DNA of 64,000 nucleotides from an uncultured SAR86 cluster bacterium (GTDB lineage Bacteria; Pseudomonadota; Gammaproteobacteria; Magnimaribacterales; D2472), in assembly GCA_902557575.1 (NCBI GenBank), contig CACEAR010000001.1, forward strand, positions 124,001 through 188,000. The letters are read 5' to 3'. Each line of letters opens with the position of its first letter. The first letter of the stretch is position 1. The position numbers and the translations under genes are program-made. Shown in pieces: positions 45,622 through 57,409 of this stretch. The notes under the pieces are model-generated. The model was given only the letters and a program-made list of their open reading frames with translations. It was not told the DNA's origin and made no database searches.

Positions 45622-46977
45622 ATGAAAGTTGTAATTTTAGGTGCAGGTCAAGTAGGAGGCAGTTTGTCAGCGAACTTGTCTTCAAATGGCTACGATGTAA
45701 CTGTTATTGATAGCAACGATGAGAAGTTATCTGATTTAGATTCTAGGCTAGACCTCAGAACTGTTTCAGGGCATGCAAGCCATCCTATTACTCTCAAAAG
45801 AGCTGGGTGTGATTCCGACACAATCTTGTTAGCCCTTACAAATAATGATGAGGTAAATATTGTTTCATGCCAGATAGCAAAGGAGACATTCTCTGTTAAA
45901 AAAACTATATGTAGGCTAAGCGATTCCTCTTATTTAGACTCATTTGAATCATTTAAGGATTCTATAGATATTCCAATTAGTCCAGAAAAGGATATTACTG
46001 AGCACTTGTCGCAACTAATAAGGCATCCTGGAACAAATCAAATAGAAACTTTTGCAGATGGTAAGGTAAAGCTCATTGCCGTTAAAGCATCTAAAAAAGG
46101 AAAGCTTGTTGGAAAAGAGCTTAAGAATATTAATGACGACATGCCAGATGTTGAAACGCATGTGCCTGTAATTTATAGAAAAAATAAGCCTATAAAACCA
46201 TCAGGATCTACAATAATTAAAGAAAATGATGAGCTTTATTTTATAACCTCAGCTGAAAATATCGATTCTGTTGTTAATGAAGTTCAAGAGGATCATTCGC
46301 AACACTCAAGAATATTTATTGTTGGTGGCGGAAAAATAGGTTTCAATCTAGCAAAAGATCTTGAAACAGATTTTAATGTTAAGTTGGTGGAGAGAGATAA
46401 AGCACGATGTAAGTTTCTTTCTGAGGAACTTGAAAGATCAATAGTTTTACATGGAAGTGGTTCTGATGAGGAGCTTTTATCGAGTGAGAATATTGATCAG
46501 ACTGACGTTTTTTGCGCGTTAACAAATGATGATGAGGCAAACATCATGTCATCTTTTCTTGCTAAAAAACTTGGTGCCAAGAAAACTATGATCTTGGTCA
46601 ATAATATTTCTTATATGGACATAATTCCTAAAAGGTTTATTGATAATGTTGTAGCACCCTATAGGCTTACAATTTCTTTGGTTATGCAAGATCTTCGTGA
46701 AGCAGATTTTGCTCAAGATGTATTATTAAAAATGCATTCAGGTGCAGAGGCTGTCGAGGGTGTTGTTCACTCAAACCCTTTTACTTCGGATTTTATTGGG
46801 AAGCCGGTGGTTGATTTGCCCATACCTGAAGAAGCAAGCATTGGTGCAATTGTAAGAGATGAGAAAATCTTAATGCCCTCAAATGATCTTATGTTGAGTA
46901 TTGATGATCACTTAATTGTATTCTTTACAGATAAACAAGCTATACCTGAAATAGAAAACTATTTTAGAGAGGTTTAA
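45622..46977 (+). CDS. trkA: Trk potassium uptake regulator TrkA
   Basis: 451 residues with two RCK units. First Rossmann GAGQVGGSLSANL (about 6) and second VGGGKIGFNLAKDL (about 235), each followed by a TrkA-C domain. Peripheral NAD(H)-binding regulator of the TrkH channel encoded next; the genes abut (trkA stop, then the TTG of trkH). Confidence 0.96.
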   Translation: MKVVILGAGQVGGSLSANLSSNGYDVTVIDSNDEKLSDLDSRLDLRTVSGHASHPITLKRAGCDSDTILLALTNNDEVNIVSCQIAKETFSVKKTICRLSDSSYLDSFESFKDSIDIPISPEKDITEHLSQLIRHPGTNQIETFADGKVKLIAVKASKKGKLVGKELKNINDDMPDVETHVPVIYRKNKPIKPSGSTIIKENDELYFITSAENIDSVVNEVQEDHSQHSRIFIVGGGKIGFNLAKDLETDFNVKLVERDKARCKFLSEELERSIVLHGSGSDEELLSSENIDQTDVFCALTNDDEANIMSSFLAKKLGAKKTMILVNNISYMDIIPKRFIDNVVAPYRLTISLVMQDLREADFAQDVLLKMHSGAEAVEGVVHSNPFTSDFIGKPVVDLPIPEEASIGAIVRDEKILMPSNDLMLSIDDHLIVFFTDKQAIPEIENYFREV

Positions 46978-48408
46978 TTGAATCAAGCTAAAGTTTTAAA
47001 CTTCTTTGGTCTTTTGTTAATTATGTTTGGCATATCTTTTGCCATTCCTTTATTTGTTGCTATTTTTTATGGTGAGAGTCTTATAAGGGTTTTTGGACTG
47101 GGCATGTCTATTCTTGTTCTAATGGGTTTTCTGAGTTGGTTTTTTACAAAAGATAATAAACAAGAACTTTCTCTAAGTGATGGTTTTGTTATAACTGTTC
47201 TTTTTTGGATTGTTTTGTCTGTTTCTGGATCAATTCCTTTTATCTTATTTGGTTTTGGTGTTGTTGATTCGTTTTTTGAGTCGATGTCAGGGATAACTAC
47301 AACAGGTGCAACTGTTATTGCTGGTCTAGATGATCTCCCAAAATCATTATTAATTTATAGGCAGCTTTTGCAGTGGCTTGGTGGGATGGGTTTAATTGTA
47401 TTGGCAATTGCTGTTATGCCGCTATTAGGTATAGGTGGTGGTCAGTTATTTAAAACACAAACTCCTGGTCCTATGAGTGAACAAAGGTTAACGCCTCGGA
47501 TTACCTCTACAGCAAGAGCTCTTTGGTCTATTTATTTTGTTCTTACAGTTTTGTGTATCTTTGCTTACCGTTTGGCTGGAATGAGTTATTTTGATGCTGT
47601 TAGTCATGCTTTCAGTACAGTTTCTATTGGGGGATTCTCAACACATGATTTGAGTATAGGATTCTTCGACAGCCTCTCTATTGAAATTGTTTGTATAACT
47701 TTTATGTTGCTCTCTGCTATGAGTTTTGCAGTTCATTACAGTGCCATATATAGAAAACAAGTTCTTAAATACTTTTATGATCCTGAATTAAGATTTTTTG
47801 TCTCTCTATTAATAGTTATCTTCGGTCTGGTATGTCTATCATTATTTGCCAATGATATCGATAACCCAATTAGAAGCGGTCTTTTCCAAACAGTATCAAT
47901 CCTAACGACAACTGGCTTTCTAACTGATGAATATTCGAGTTGGCCAGCCTATATAAGTTTTATGTTGTTAGTTGGTGCGTTTATTGGTGCCTGCTCTGGC
48001 TCTGTTGGAGGTGGTATTAAGTCTTGGCGGATTTTGATTATGTTGAAGCATGCTTACAAGCAAATCTTTAAGATAATACATCCTGATTCCGTTAATACTA
48101 TTAAGTTAGGTAAGAAGGTTGTGGACAGCAATGTATCTGAGGCTGTGTGGGGATTCTTTTCTATATACATTATATCTTTTATGGTTTTATTTTTACTTGT
48201 TCTTGCAACGGGCCTAGATTTTATAAGTGCTTTTTCTGCCGTAGGTGCATGCCTGAATAACCTTGGTCCAGGACTGGGTGAAATCTCATCTAATTATGCA
48301 AATATTCCTTCAACCACAAAACTATTGCTTTCTTTTGCAATGATATTAGGCAGACTTGAGATTTTTACATTTCTTGTTGTGTTGATGCCAGCTTTTTGGA
48401 GAAGATAG
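46978..48408 (+). CDS. trkH: Trk potassium uptake protein TrkH
   Basis: 476 residues, start TTG with GAGG a few bases upstream. About ten membrane helices in four pore repeats; selectivity-filter-like glycines in SGITTTGATV, TVSIGGFSTHD, TTTGFLTDE and CLNNLGPGL. Moves K+ with TrkA. The coding strand is notably T-rich, partly from its membrane nature. Its stop abuts that of the convergent acyltransferase gene. Confidence 0.95.
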   Translation: MNQAKVLNFFGLLLIMFGISFAIPLFVAIFYGESLIRVFGLGMSILVLMGFLSWFFTKDNKQELSLSDGFVITVLFWIVLSVSGSIPFILFGFGVVDSFFESMSGITTTGATVIAGLDDLPKSLLIYRQLLQWLGGMGLIVLAIAVMPLLGIGGGQLFKTQTPGPMSEQRLTPRITSTARALWSIYFVLTVLCIFAYRLAGMSYFDAVSHAFSTVSIGGFSTHDLSIGFFDSLSIEIVCITFMLLSAMSFAVHYSAIYRKQVLKYFYDPELRFFVSLLIVIFGLVCLSLFANDIDNPIRSGLFQTVSILTTTGFLTDEYSSWPAYISFMLLVGAFIGACSGSVGGGIKSWRILIMLKHAYKQIFKIIHPDSVNTIKLGKKVVDSNVSEAVWGFFSIYIISFMVLFLLVLATGLDFISAFSAVGACLNNLGPGLGEISSNYANIPSTTKLLLSFAMILGRLEIFTFLVVLMPAFWRR

Positions 48409-49266
48409 CTATTTATAAATAGACTTGTCTTCAACTTCCTGTTTTTTGAATCTTTTGTACTCCCAATTGTAGTCTTCGGGATTGATGTTGATAATGTTTT
48501 CAATCTCTTTATTCATTGTTTTTGCATTATATTGTGATTTTTCTTTGTAGGCGCTCTTAGATCCATATCTAATATAAAGCTGGTTAGTGTGACTGTCAGA
48601 ATGGATAGCCACAGAAACAATTGGTGCTTTTGTTTTAGAATGCAGAGATGGAATTAGATTTGTTGTATAAACTTTTCTTCCAAAAAAGTTTTCATAAACA
48701 CCCATATTTTTAGCTGGAACCTGATCTGCAGCCATCGCTACAGCTTCACCCCTTTTTAGTGCCGAAAACAACTCTTTAACACCGGTGAAATTTGTTTCAA
48801 ATACGCTTGAACCACTTTTTTGTCTATTTTTTCTGACATATTCGTTAAGTGCTTTTATTTTTATCGGTTTGAAAATGGCTGTAACATCTTCCTGGATTGT
48901 TAATTGGTTTAACAACAAATCAACGCTTCTGTTGTGGGCAGAAAGAAGAATGAGTCCAAAGTCTCTGTTGGTTTGTGAATAAAGAAAACGGTTTTCGACT
49001 TTAAAGATACTTTTATTCAGTATCTTCTGACTTCTTGACAAGCAAAATAGTGTCTCATAATAGGATCTTATGCTTTGCTTAATCGATCTTTTAAGTAAAG
49101 ACTTTCTGTATTTTTTGTTTTTTGAAGAATAGGCAATATTTATATTAATTTTTGAAATTTTTACAATTTTCGTATTTAAAGCTAAAACTACTAAAGTGAT
49201 GAAGTCACAAAAAACATATCCGAGCCTAAGACTAAATGGAGAAAGTAAATAAAAAAATAATCTCAT
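48409..49266 (-). CDS. LpxL/HtrB-like lipid A late acyltransferase
   Basis: 285 residues. N-terminal hydrophobic anchor (LRLGYVFCDFITLVVLALN), the acyltransferase HX4D/E motif as HNRSVD (Asp variant), AADQVPAKNMGVYENFFGRKVYTT and the C-terminal PEDYNWEYKRFKK. Family adds secondary acyl chains to lipid A. The Pseudomonas-type origin cluster carries a related acyltransferase gene here. The Asp instead of Glu and a divergent surrounding sequence make the substrate uncertain. Confidence 0.82.
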   Translation of the reverse strand: MRLFFYLLSPFSLRLGYVFCDFITLVVLALNTKIVKISKININIAYSSKNKKYRKSLLKRSIKQSIRSYYETLFCLSRSQKILNKSIFKVENRFLYSQTNRDFGLILLSAHNRSVDLLLNQLTIQEDVTAIFKPIKIKALNEYVRKNRQKSGSSVFETNFTGVKELFSALKRGEAVAMAADQVPAKNMGVYENFFGRKVYTTNLIPSLHSKTKAPIVSVAIHSDSHTNQLYIRYGSKSAYKEKSQYNAKTMNKEIENIININPEDYNWEYKRFKKQEVEDKSIYK

Positions 49267-49338
49267 TGTCAGATATTGCTTACGATATTGTTAATAATAT
49301 ATTAATATCTTCATGAGAGGATATACGTCTAGAAAAAA

Positions 49339-50700
49339 ATGCCAGCTCAATCAATGGAACAATTAGTATCTTTGTGTAAAAGGAGAGGGTTTATTTTTCA
49401 AACAAATGAAATTTATGGTGGTCTTCAGGGTGTCTACGATTATGGGCCTTTAGGTGTTGAGTTAAAGGAAAACTTAAAGAGGTCTTGGTGGGCGGCAATG
49501 GTCTACTCGAGAGATGATGTTGAAGGTCTTGATGCCTCTATACTTACTAATAGAAAAGTTCTTAAATATTCGGGTCACGAGGATACCTTTACAGATCCAC
49601 TAGTTGATTGTAAGGACTGTAATAATCGCATGAGAGCAGATCATTTAAAAGATAGTAAGTGCTTACATTGTGGATCAACAAACCTTACTGAACCTAGACC
49701 GTTTAATCTGATGTTTAAAACAAACATTGGCCCTGTTGCTGACGATGAATCTTATGCATATTTAAGACCTGAAACAGCCCAACAAATATTTACTAACTTT
49801 AAGAATGTAGTTGATTCAACATCAAAATCTATACCTTTTGGTATTGCCCAAATTGGTAAAGCCTTTAGAAATGAAATTACTCCGAGAAACTTTATTTTTA
49901 GAGTGAGAGAGTTTGAACAGATGGAATTAGAGTTCTTTGTTAAAAAAGGTGAAGATGAGGATTGGCACAAATACTGGATTGAAGAAAGAATAAATTGGTG
50001 GGTCCAGCAGGGAGTTAATAAAGAGAAAATTGAAATTTTGAATGTTCCACAAGAAGAACTATCACACTACTCTAAAGCAACTATAGATCTAATGTATGAA
50101 TTCCCTCATGGTGTGGAGGAGTTAGAAGGAATTGCAAATAGAACTGATTTTGACCTTGGTTCACATTCAAAAAACCAACAAGATCTTGATATAGAAGCTG
50201 ATGTCCTAAAAAATAAGGATTCAAATGCAAGGCTAGCTATTCAAAATATTGATTCAAAGGAGTGGGAAGTCCCATATGTAATTGAACCATCAGCAGGTGT
50301 AGATAGGGGTGTGCTGGCCATATTAAATGAGTCGTATAAAGAGGAAACCCTAGAAAATGGAAAAAATAGAGTTGTATTAGCTTTAAAGCCTCACCTCTCA
50401 CCAATCAAAGCTGCTGTTATACCAATAAAAAAGAATGATTCGACAATTGTCGACTTCTCAAAACAAATTAAGGATAACCTGCAAAAACTGGGCCTAGGTA
50501 GAGTTGTTTTAGAAAATACAGGAAATATTGGTAAAAGTTATCGTAAACACGACGAAATTGGCACTCCTATCTGTATAACGATTGATTTTGACACCCTTGA
50601 AGATAGTACAGTTACTGTCAGAGATAGAGATTCAATGGAGCAAAAAAGGGTAGAAGTTGAAAATTTAGATGATCTTTTAAAAAATCTGTTAGTAAAGTAG
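49339..50700 (+). CDS. glyS: Glycyl-tRNA synthetase, single-chain (alpha2) type
   Basis: 453 residues. [24 protein letters not shown] at the N-terminus, zinc cysteines CKDCNNRM and CLHCGS, class II motif 2 [25 protein letters not shown], motif 3 [14 protein letters not shown] and a C-terminal anticodon-binding domain (about 360-450). This is the eukaryote/Gram-positive-like form, not the two-gene glyQ/glyS alpha2beta2 enzyme usual in Gammaproteobacteria and expected at this place. Gene symbol usage varies (glyQS in Firmicutes). Confidence 0.95.
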   Translation: MPAQSMEQLVSLCKRRGFIFQTNEIYGGLQGVYDYGPLGVELKENLKRSWWAAMVYSRDDVEGLDASILTNRKVLKYSGHEDTFTDPLVDCKDCNNRMRADHLKDSKCLHCGSTNLTEPRPFNLMFKTNIGPVADDESYAYLRPETAQQIFTNFKNVVDSTSKSIPFGIAQIGKAFRNEITPRNFIFRVREFEQMELEFFVKKGEDEDWHKYWIEERINWWVQQGVNKEKIEILNVPQEELSHYSKATIDLMYEFPHGVEELEGIANRTDFDLGSHSKNQQDLDIEADVLKNKDSNARLAIQNIDSKEWEVPYVIEPSAGVDRGVLAILNESYKEETLENGKNRVVLALKPHLSPIKAAVIPIKKNDSTIVDFSKQIKDNLQKLGLGRVVLENTGNIGKSYRKHDEIGTPICITIDFDTLEDSTVTVRDRDSMEQKRVEVENLDDLLKNLLVK

Positions 50701-50702
50701 TT

Positions 50703-51416
50703 TTGGTTTTAATATTATTTCTTAGAAGCTTATTATTTAGTTTTTACTTCTACATCTCGGTAATAGTGTTTAGTGTGTTTTTTGTTGTTATCTCCCCGTT
50801 TATTGGACTAAAAAAAAGATATGGTTTAACGGGTCGGTATATATCGACGTTATTGGTGGTTTTAAAGTTTCTCTGTCGAATAGATTGGGAGGTTAGAGGT
50901 GATATTTTGGGTAAAAAACCGGTTGTTATAGCCTCGAACCACCAAGGTCTTTGGGAATCATTTTATTTACAAACCCTTGCGAACCCTTTAACCACAATTA
51001 TAAAGAAAGAACTACTTTATGTACCTTTTTTTGGTTGGTCGCTTAATCTTCTTAATCCAATTAAGATTAATAGATCAAAGAAGATTCAATCAGCAAAGAA
51101 GGTAATAGTAAGTGGGTCTCAAAAGCTATGTAATGGGTTTTCTATTCTTTTATTTCCTGAGGGAACTAGAAAGATTCCGGGAAAGCGGGTTGGTAAATTT
51201 GCAAGGAGCGCTGCTGATTTAGCAATAAAGAATAATGTTGATTTAATACCAATTTATCACGATTCAGGTCTTTATTGGAAAAATAAAAAGTTTATAAAAT
51301 TTCCTGGGACTGTTAAGGTGACTATAGGTACTCCTATTCAAGGAAAAGATTCATCTGAAATGACAAAAAACTTGGTAGATTGGATGAATAAAAAAGCTTC
51401 TATGAGTACAGAATAG
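50703..51416 (+). CDS. plsC: 1-acyl-sn-glycerol-3-phosphate acyltransferase
   Basis: 237 residues from TTG, two bases after glyS. N-terminal membrane helices, then NHQGLWESF (NHX4D/E form with Glu), and FPEGTRK, the substrate phosphate site. Converts lysophosphatidate to phosphatidate. plsC next to gly genes and gyrB is the ancestral order; gmhB, often between them, is absent. Ends 18 bases from the convergent gyrB stop. Confidence 0.92.
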   Translation: MVLILFLRSLLFSFYFYISVIVFSVFFVVISPFIGLKKRYGLTGRYISTLLVVLKFLCRIDWEVRGDILGKKPVVIASNHQGLWESFYLQTLANPLTTIIKKELLYVPFFGWSLNLLNPIKINRSKKIQSAKKVIVSGSQKLCNGFSILLFPEGTRKIPGKRVGKFARSAADLAIKNNVDLIPIYHDSGLYWKNKKFIKFPGTVKVTIGTPIQGKDSSEMTKNLVDWMNKKASMSTE

Positions 51417-51434
51417 TTTTATGGGTACAAAAAA

Positions 51435-54432
<2,998 letters not shown>

Positions 54433-54435
54433 TTT

Positions 54436-55539
54436 TTAGATTAAAAGCGGCATCACTACATATTTTAAATCTGGGTCGTCAGATGGGCTTATAAGACAGC
54501 TTTTGTCAGAGCCGTATAGATTTATATTGCAATCATTTGAATCAATGTTAGATAAAACCTCTTGGATATAGTTCACATTGAAAGCGATCTCCATATCTTC
54601 TCCATCATAGTTCGATTTAAATCTTTCTTCGCCCTCTTCCTGTTCTGGATTATTTGCTGAAACTAAAACTTCATTTGATTTAATATTTAATTTAATGCCT
54701 TTAAATTTATCGCTTGAAAGGACGCTTACTCTACTTAATATTTCAGAAAGTTGTTTGGTGTTTACTGATAAAACTGAGCTCTCGCCAGATGGAAGGACTT
54801 GTTCATAATTTGGAAATTTACCTTCAATTAACTTACTTACAAAAGATGTTGAGTCTGTTTTCAGCATAATGGTGTTTGATCCCAAAGAAAGAGTTACTTC
54901 TTCAGATGAGTCAGATAACAGCTTCCCTATTTCATTAATTGATTTTCTTGGTATTATTCCTGATATCTCGCCTGAGACACTTTTCGTTGTTGAGTTTGTT
55001 GATATAGCAAGCCTGTGGGCATCGGTTGTAACCACTGTAATGTTTTTGTCTTCAATATTTAAATACATTCCATTAAGATAATGTCTCCAATCTTGATTAC
55101 CCATTGCAAAAGACGTTTTGCTTATAAGATTTCTTAGCACAGATCCCAAAATAGTAAATTCTGTATTTTCACTTACCACATCAAAAACAGGAAAATCCTC
55201 ACTAGGAAGAGTTGAAATGGAGTACTTTCCTGAGCCAGATTCTACAGACAGCTTGTCGCCGTTCAAGAAAATAGAAATCTCTGATCCGTCAGGTAGAAGC
55301 CTGCAGAGTTCATTAAGTTTTTTCGCAGGTGCTGTTGTTGAGCCGGTGCTTTCAACACTAGCTGGAGTACATGTTGTTTGTACTTCTGATTCAAGATCGG
55401 TGGCAGTAATAGAAATATTGTTATCTTCAACTTTTAAAAGGACATTAGAGAGAATTGGGAGTGCCTGCCTTTTTTCAACAACTCCAAGAGTTGAAGACAA
55501 AGCTTTAACAATCTCTGTTTTGCTAACTGTAAATTTCAT
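54436..55539 (-). CDS. dnaN: DNA polymerase III sliding clamp (beta)
   Basis: 367 residues, three similar clamp domains. ILSNVLLKVEDNNISITATDLE at the N-terminus, RHYLNGMYLNIE, and the C-terminal YVVMPLLI, which is the conserved end near the client-binding pocket. Its ATG overlaps the dnaA stop by one base, so it is translated from the dnaA transcript. Confidence 0.97.
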   Translation of the reverse strand: MKFTVSKTEIVKALSSTLGVVEKRQALPILSNVLLKVEDNNISITATDLESEVQTTCTPASVESTGSTTAPAKKLNELCRLLPDGSEISIFLNGDKLSVESGSGKYSISTLPSEDFPVFDVVSENTEFTILGSVLRNLISKTSFAMGNQDWRHYLNGMYLNIEDKNITVVTTDAHRLAISTNSTTKSVSGEISGIIPRKSINEIGKLLSDSSEEVTLSLGSNTIMLKTDSTSFVSKLIEGKFPNYEQVLPSGESSVLSVNTKQLSEILSRVSVLSSDKFKGIKLNIKSNEVLVSANNPEQEEGEERFKSNYDGEDMEIAFNVNYIQEVLSNIDSNDCNINLYGSDKSCLISPSDDPDLKYVVMPLLI

Positions 55540-56834
55540 TAGTTTGTAAGGGACCTTATTAAGTTTTTGTAATCCTCTTCTAGGGAGCTGTTTTCCACCC
55601 TAAGTTCCTTAATTTTGTTGCATGCATGTATTACGGTTGTGTGGTCTCTTCCGTTAAATGCTTCGCCAATTTCTGGCAGACTGTGATTTGTTAGCCTTTT
55701 TGTCAGCGACATTGCAAGTTGTCTTGGTCTGGTAATAGAGCGACTTCTTCTTTTTGAAAGCAGGTCTGAAAGTTTGATGTTGTAATATTCTGCAACAGTT
55801 TTTTGAATATTATCAATGCTAACCATCTTTGCAGATATAACGAATAAGTCTTTAAGAGCATCCTTAACTAAAGGAATGTCTATTTCTTGGTTTGTAAACT
55901 TGGCGTTAGCGACAACCCGTTTTAAAGCTCCTTCAAGCTCTCTTATATTTGATCTAATTCTCTGAGCTATATATATCGCGCACTCATTAGGTAAGTGACA
56001 ACCCATCGAGGAAGCTTTGGCAAGCAATACTGCTGCTCTGGTTTCAAGTTCTGGTGGGTCTATCACAACCGGAAGCCCCCAACCTAGTCTTGATTTTAAT
56101 CTTTCTTCTAGGCCATCGATTTCTTTTGGATACTTGTCACAAGTGAGCACCATTTGATTATTTCTATCTAGTAGCGCATTAAAGGTGTGGAAAAACTCTT
56201 CTTGTGATTGCTCTTTTCCTGCAAAAAACTGAATATCGTCAATTAAAAGAGCATCAGCAGTCCTGTAGAAGTTTTTAAACTCATTAATTGCGTTTAGTTG
56301 AAGGGCTTTGACCATATCAGCAACAAATTTCTCTGAATGAACATATATCACTCTCTTTGATGGGTCTTGATTAAGAATCTCATTCCCTACTGCGTGCATT
56401 AGGTGTGTTTTTCCCAAACCAACACCGCCATATATAAATAAGGGATTGTAGTCACCTGTCGGGTTTTGAGCAACTTGTTTTGAAGCTGCTAAAGCCAGAT
56501 GGTTTGATTTTCCCTCTACAAACGTATCAAAAATAAAAGACTCAACGAGGCCTGGGTTGTTTTTTCTTCTACTGGCGGGCTTTTCAACATATTTATCAAC
56601 AAATGTTGAGTTATTCTTGTCTTTAAATATTATTTTTGTATCCTTTGAGGCTACAACTTCATAAATGTGGCTTTTTAGATTATTTGAAACATAATTTAGT
56701 ACAAAGTCATTTGGGGCGGAAATTTCTAATGAGTTTTCTTTAAACTCTCCTTGAAGAGGCCTTATCCAGGTATTAAACTCATCTTGACTGAGCTTTTTTT
56801 CAAGTTTTTTTGATATTTGGTTCCAGGTCTTCAA
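55539..56834 (-). CDS. dnaA: Chromosomal replication initiator DnaA
   Basis: 431 residues. Domain I (1-80), short linker, AAA+ domain III with Walker [11 protein letters not shown] and Walker [10 protein letters not shown], and DNA-binding domain IV with the signature [16 protein letters not shown]. Domain II is short, giving a compact protein (E. coli 467). An exact DnaA box lies 70 bases upstream of the start, likely for autoregulation or initiation. Confidence 0.97.
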   Translation of the reverse strand: MKTWNQISKKLEKKLSQDEFNTWIRPLQGEFKENSLEISAPNDFVLNYVSNNLKSHIYEVVASKDTKIIFKDKNNSTFVDKYVEKPASRRKNNPGLVESFIFDTFVEGKSNHLALAASKQVAQNPTGDYNPLFIYGGVGLGKTHLMHAVGNEILNQDPSKRVIYVHSEKFVADMVKALQLNAINEFKNFYRTADALLIDDIQFFAGKEQSQEEFFHTFNALLDRNNQMVLTCDKYPKEIDGLEERLKSRLGWGLPVVIDPPELETRAAVLLAKASSMGCHLPNECAIYIAQRIRSNIRELEGALKRVVANAKFTNQEIDIPLVKDALKDLFVISAKMVSIDNIQKTVAEYYNIKLSDLLSKRRSRSITRPRQLAMSLTKRLTNHSLPEIGEAFNGRDHTTVIHACNKIKELRVENSSLEEDYKNLIRSLTN

Positions 56835-56903
56835 TTTCTATCCTCTTGGCTGTAGTCTAGCAAAAATTAACAAGATATCTACAGAATAACTAATAGTATT
56901 TCC

Positions 56904-56912
56904 TGTGGATAA
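56904..56912 (-). promoter_or_regulatory. Exact DnaA box between dnaA and rpmH
   Basis: TGTGGATAA on the plus strand is TTATCCACA on the minus strand, the strict E. coli DnaA-box consensus. It lies in the 160-base divergent dnaA-rpmH gap, where Pseudomonas and many other bacteria carry oriC. Only this one strict box is seen in the gap, so autoregulation of dnaA is as likely as an origin function here. Confidence 0.7.
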
Positions 56913-56938
56913 CTTGTCAATAACTTTATCTTCTTTTT

Positions 56939-56969
56939 TTGACATAATTTTGTTTATTTTATGTATAAT
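56939..56969 (+). promoter_or_regulatory. Probable sigma70 promoter of rpmH
   Basis: TTGACA (56939-56944) and TATAAT (56964-56969), both exact consensus hexamers, with a 19-base spacer. Transcription would begin near 56976, about 19 bases before the rpmH ATG. Strong promoters are expected for a ribosomal protein gene. Confidence 0.65.
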
Positions 56970-56994
56970 GCATCTCTAATTTTTACTACCAACC

Positions 56995-57129
56995 ATGAAA
57001 AGAACTTTTCAACCAAGCAACCTTAAGAGAAAAAGAACTCATGGCTTTCGAGCTCGCATGGCAACCAAGGCTGGGCGTGCAGTTCTTTCAAGAAGAAGAA
57101 GAAAGGGTAGAAAAGTTTTGTCTGCATAG
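56995..57129 (+). CDS. rpmH: 50S ribosomal protein L34
   Basis: 44 residues, too short for the ORF track. [20 protein letters not shown] and [17 protein letters not shown] are the complete L34 pattern. First gene of the rpmH-rnpA-yidC-mnmE run, divergent from dnaA. Confidence 0.97.
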   Translation: MKRTFQPSNLKRKRTHGFRARMATKAGRAVLSRRRRKGRKVLSA

Positions 57130-57130
57130 C

Positions 57131-57409
57131 TTGTCTTTAAAACAATTAAAAAAGATCTACTCAACCAATTTTGTAGCTGCGTCATTAACTGGAAAGTCTG
57201 GTGTTTTTATTTCTACACCTAAAAAGATTTTTCCTAAGGCTGTTGATAGGAACAAGATTAAGAGAAGGATCAAGTCTATTATTTTTGATACGGGTTTTGA
57301 GTCTACGTCTTTTGGGATTAAGTTAATCGTAAGGGAGGATTTTTTAGATCTTAATTATAAAGAAGCTTATAATGAAATTAGCGCAGTAATAAAAAAGGCA
57401 GTTTTATAA
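57131..57409 (+). CDS. rnpA: RNase P protein component (compact form, start uncertain)
   Basis: Protein subunit of RNase P, which matures tRNA 5' ends. The RNR signature KAVDRNKIKRRIKSI is clear, with a GIKLIVRED strand after it. Counting from the TTG just after rpmH gives 92 residues, shorter than the usual 110-120, with a clipped N-terminus (LSLKQLKKIYSTNF). The tracked start at 57041 would add 30 residues overlapping rpmH in another frame; those residues do not look like RnpA. No strong ribosome-binding site decides between them. Confidence 0.85.
   Translation: MSLKQLKKIYSTNFVAASLTGKSGVFISTPKKIFPKAVDRNKIKRRIKSIIFDTGFESTSFGIKLIVREDFLDLNYKEAYNEISAVIKKAVL

Noticed and set aside
56186-56194. 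TGTGGAAAA inside dnaA (and a similar site near 53767 in recF) as DnaA boxes
   Set aside because: They fit the relaxed consensus but lie singly within coding sequence; such matches are expected by chance in AT-rich DNA.
57041-57130. Tracked N-terminal 30 residues of rnpA ([11 protein letters not shown]...)
   Set aside because: They overlap rpmH in another frame and do not resemble RnpA; kept as a finding but not in the gene call.
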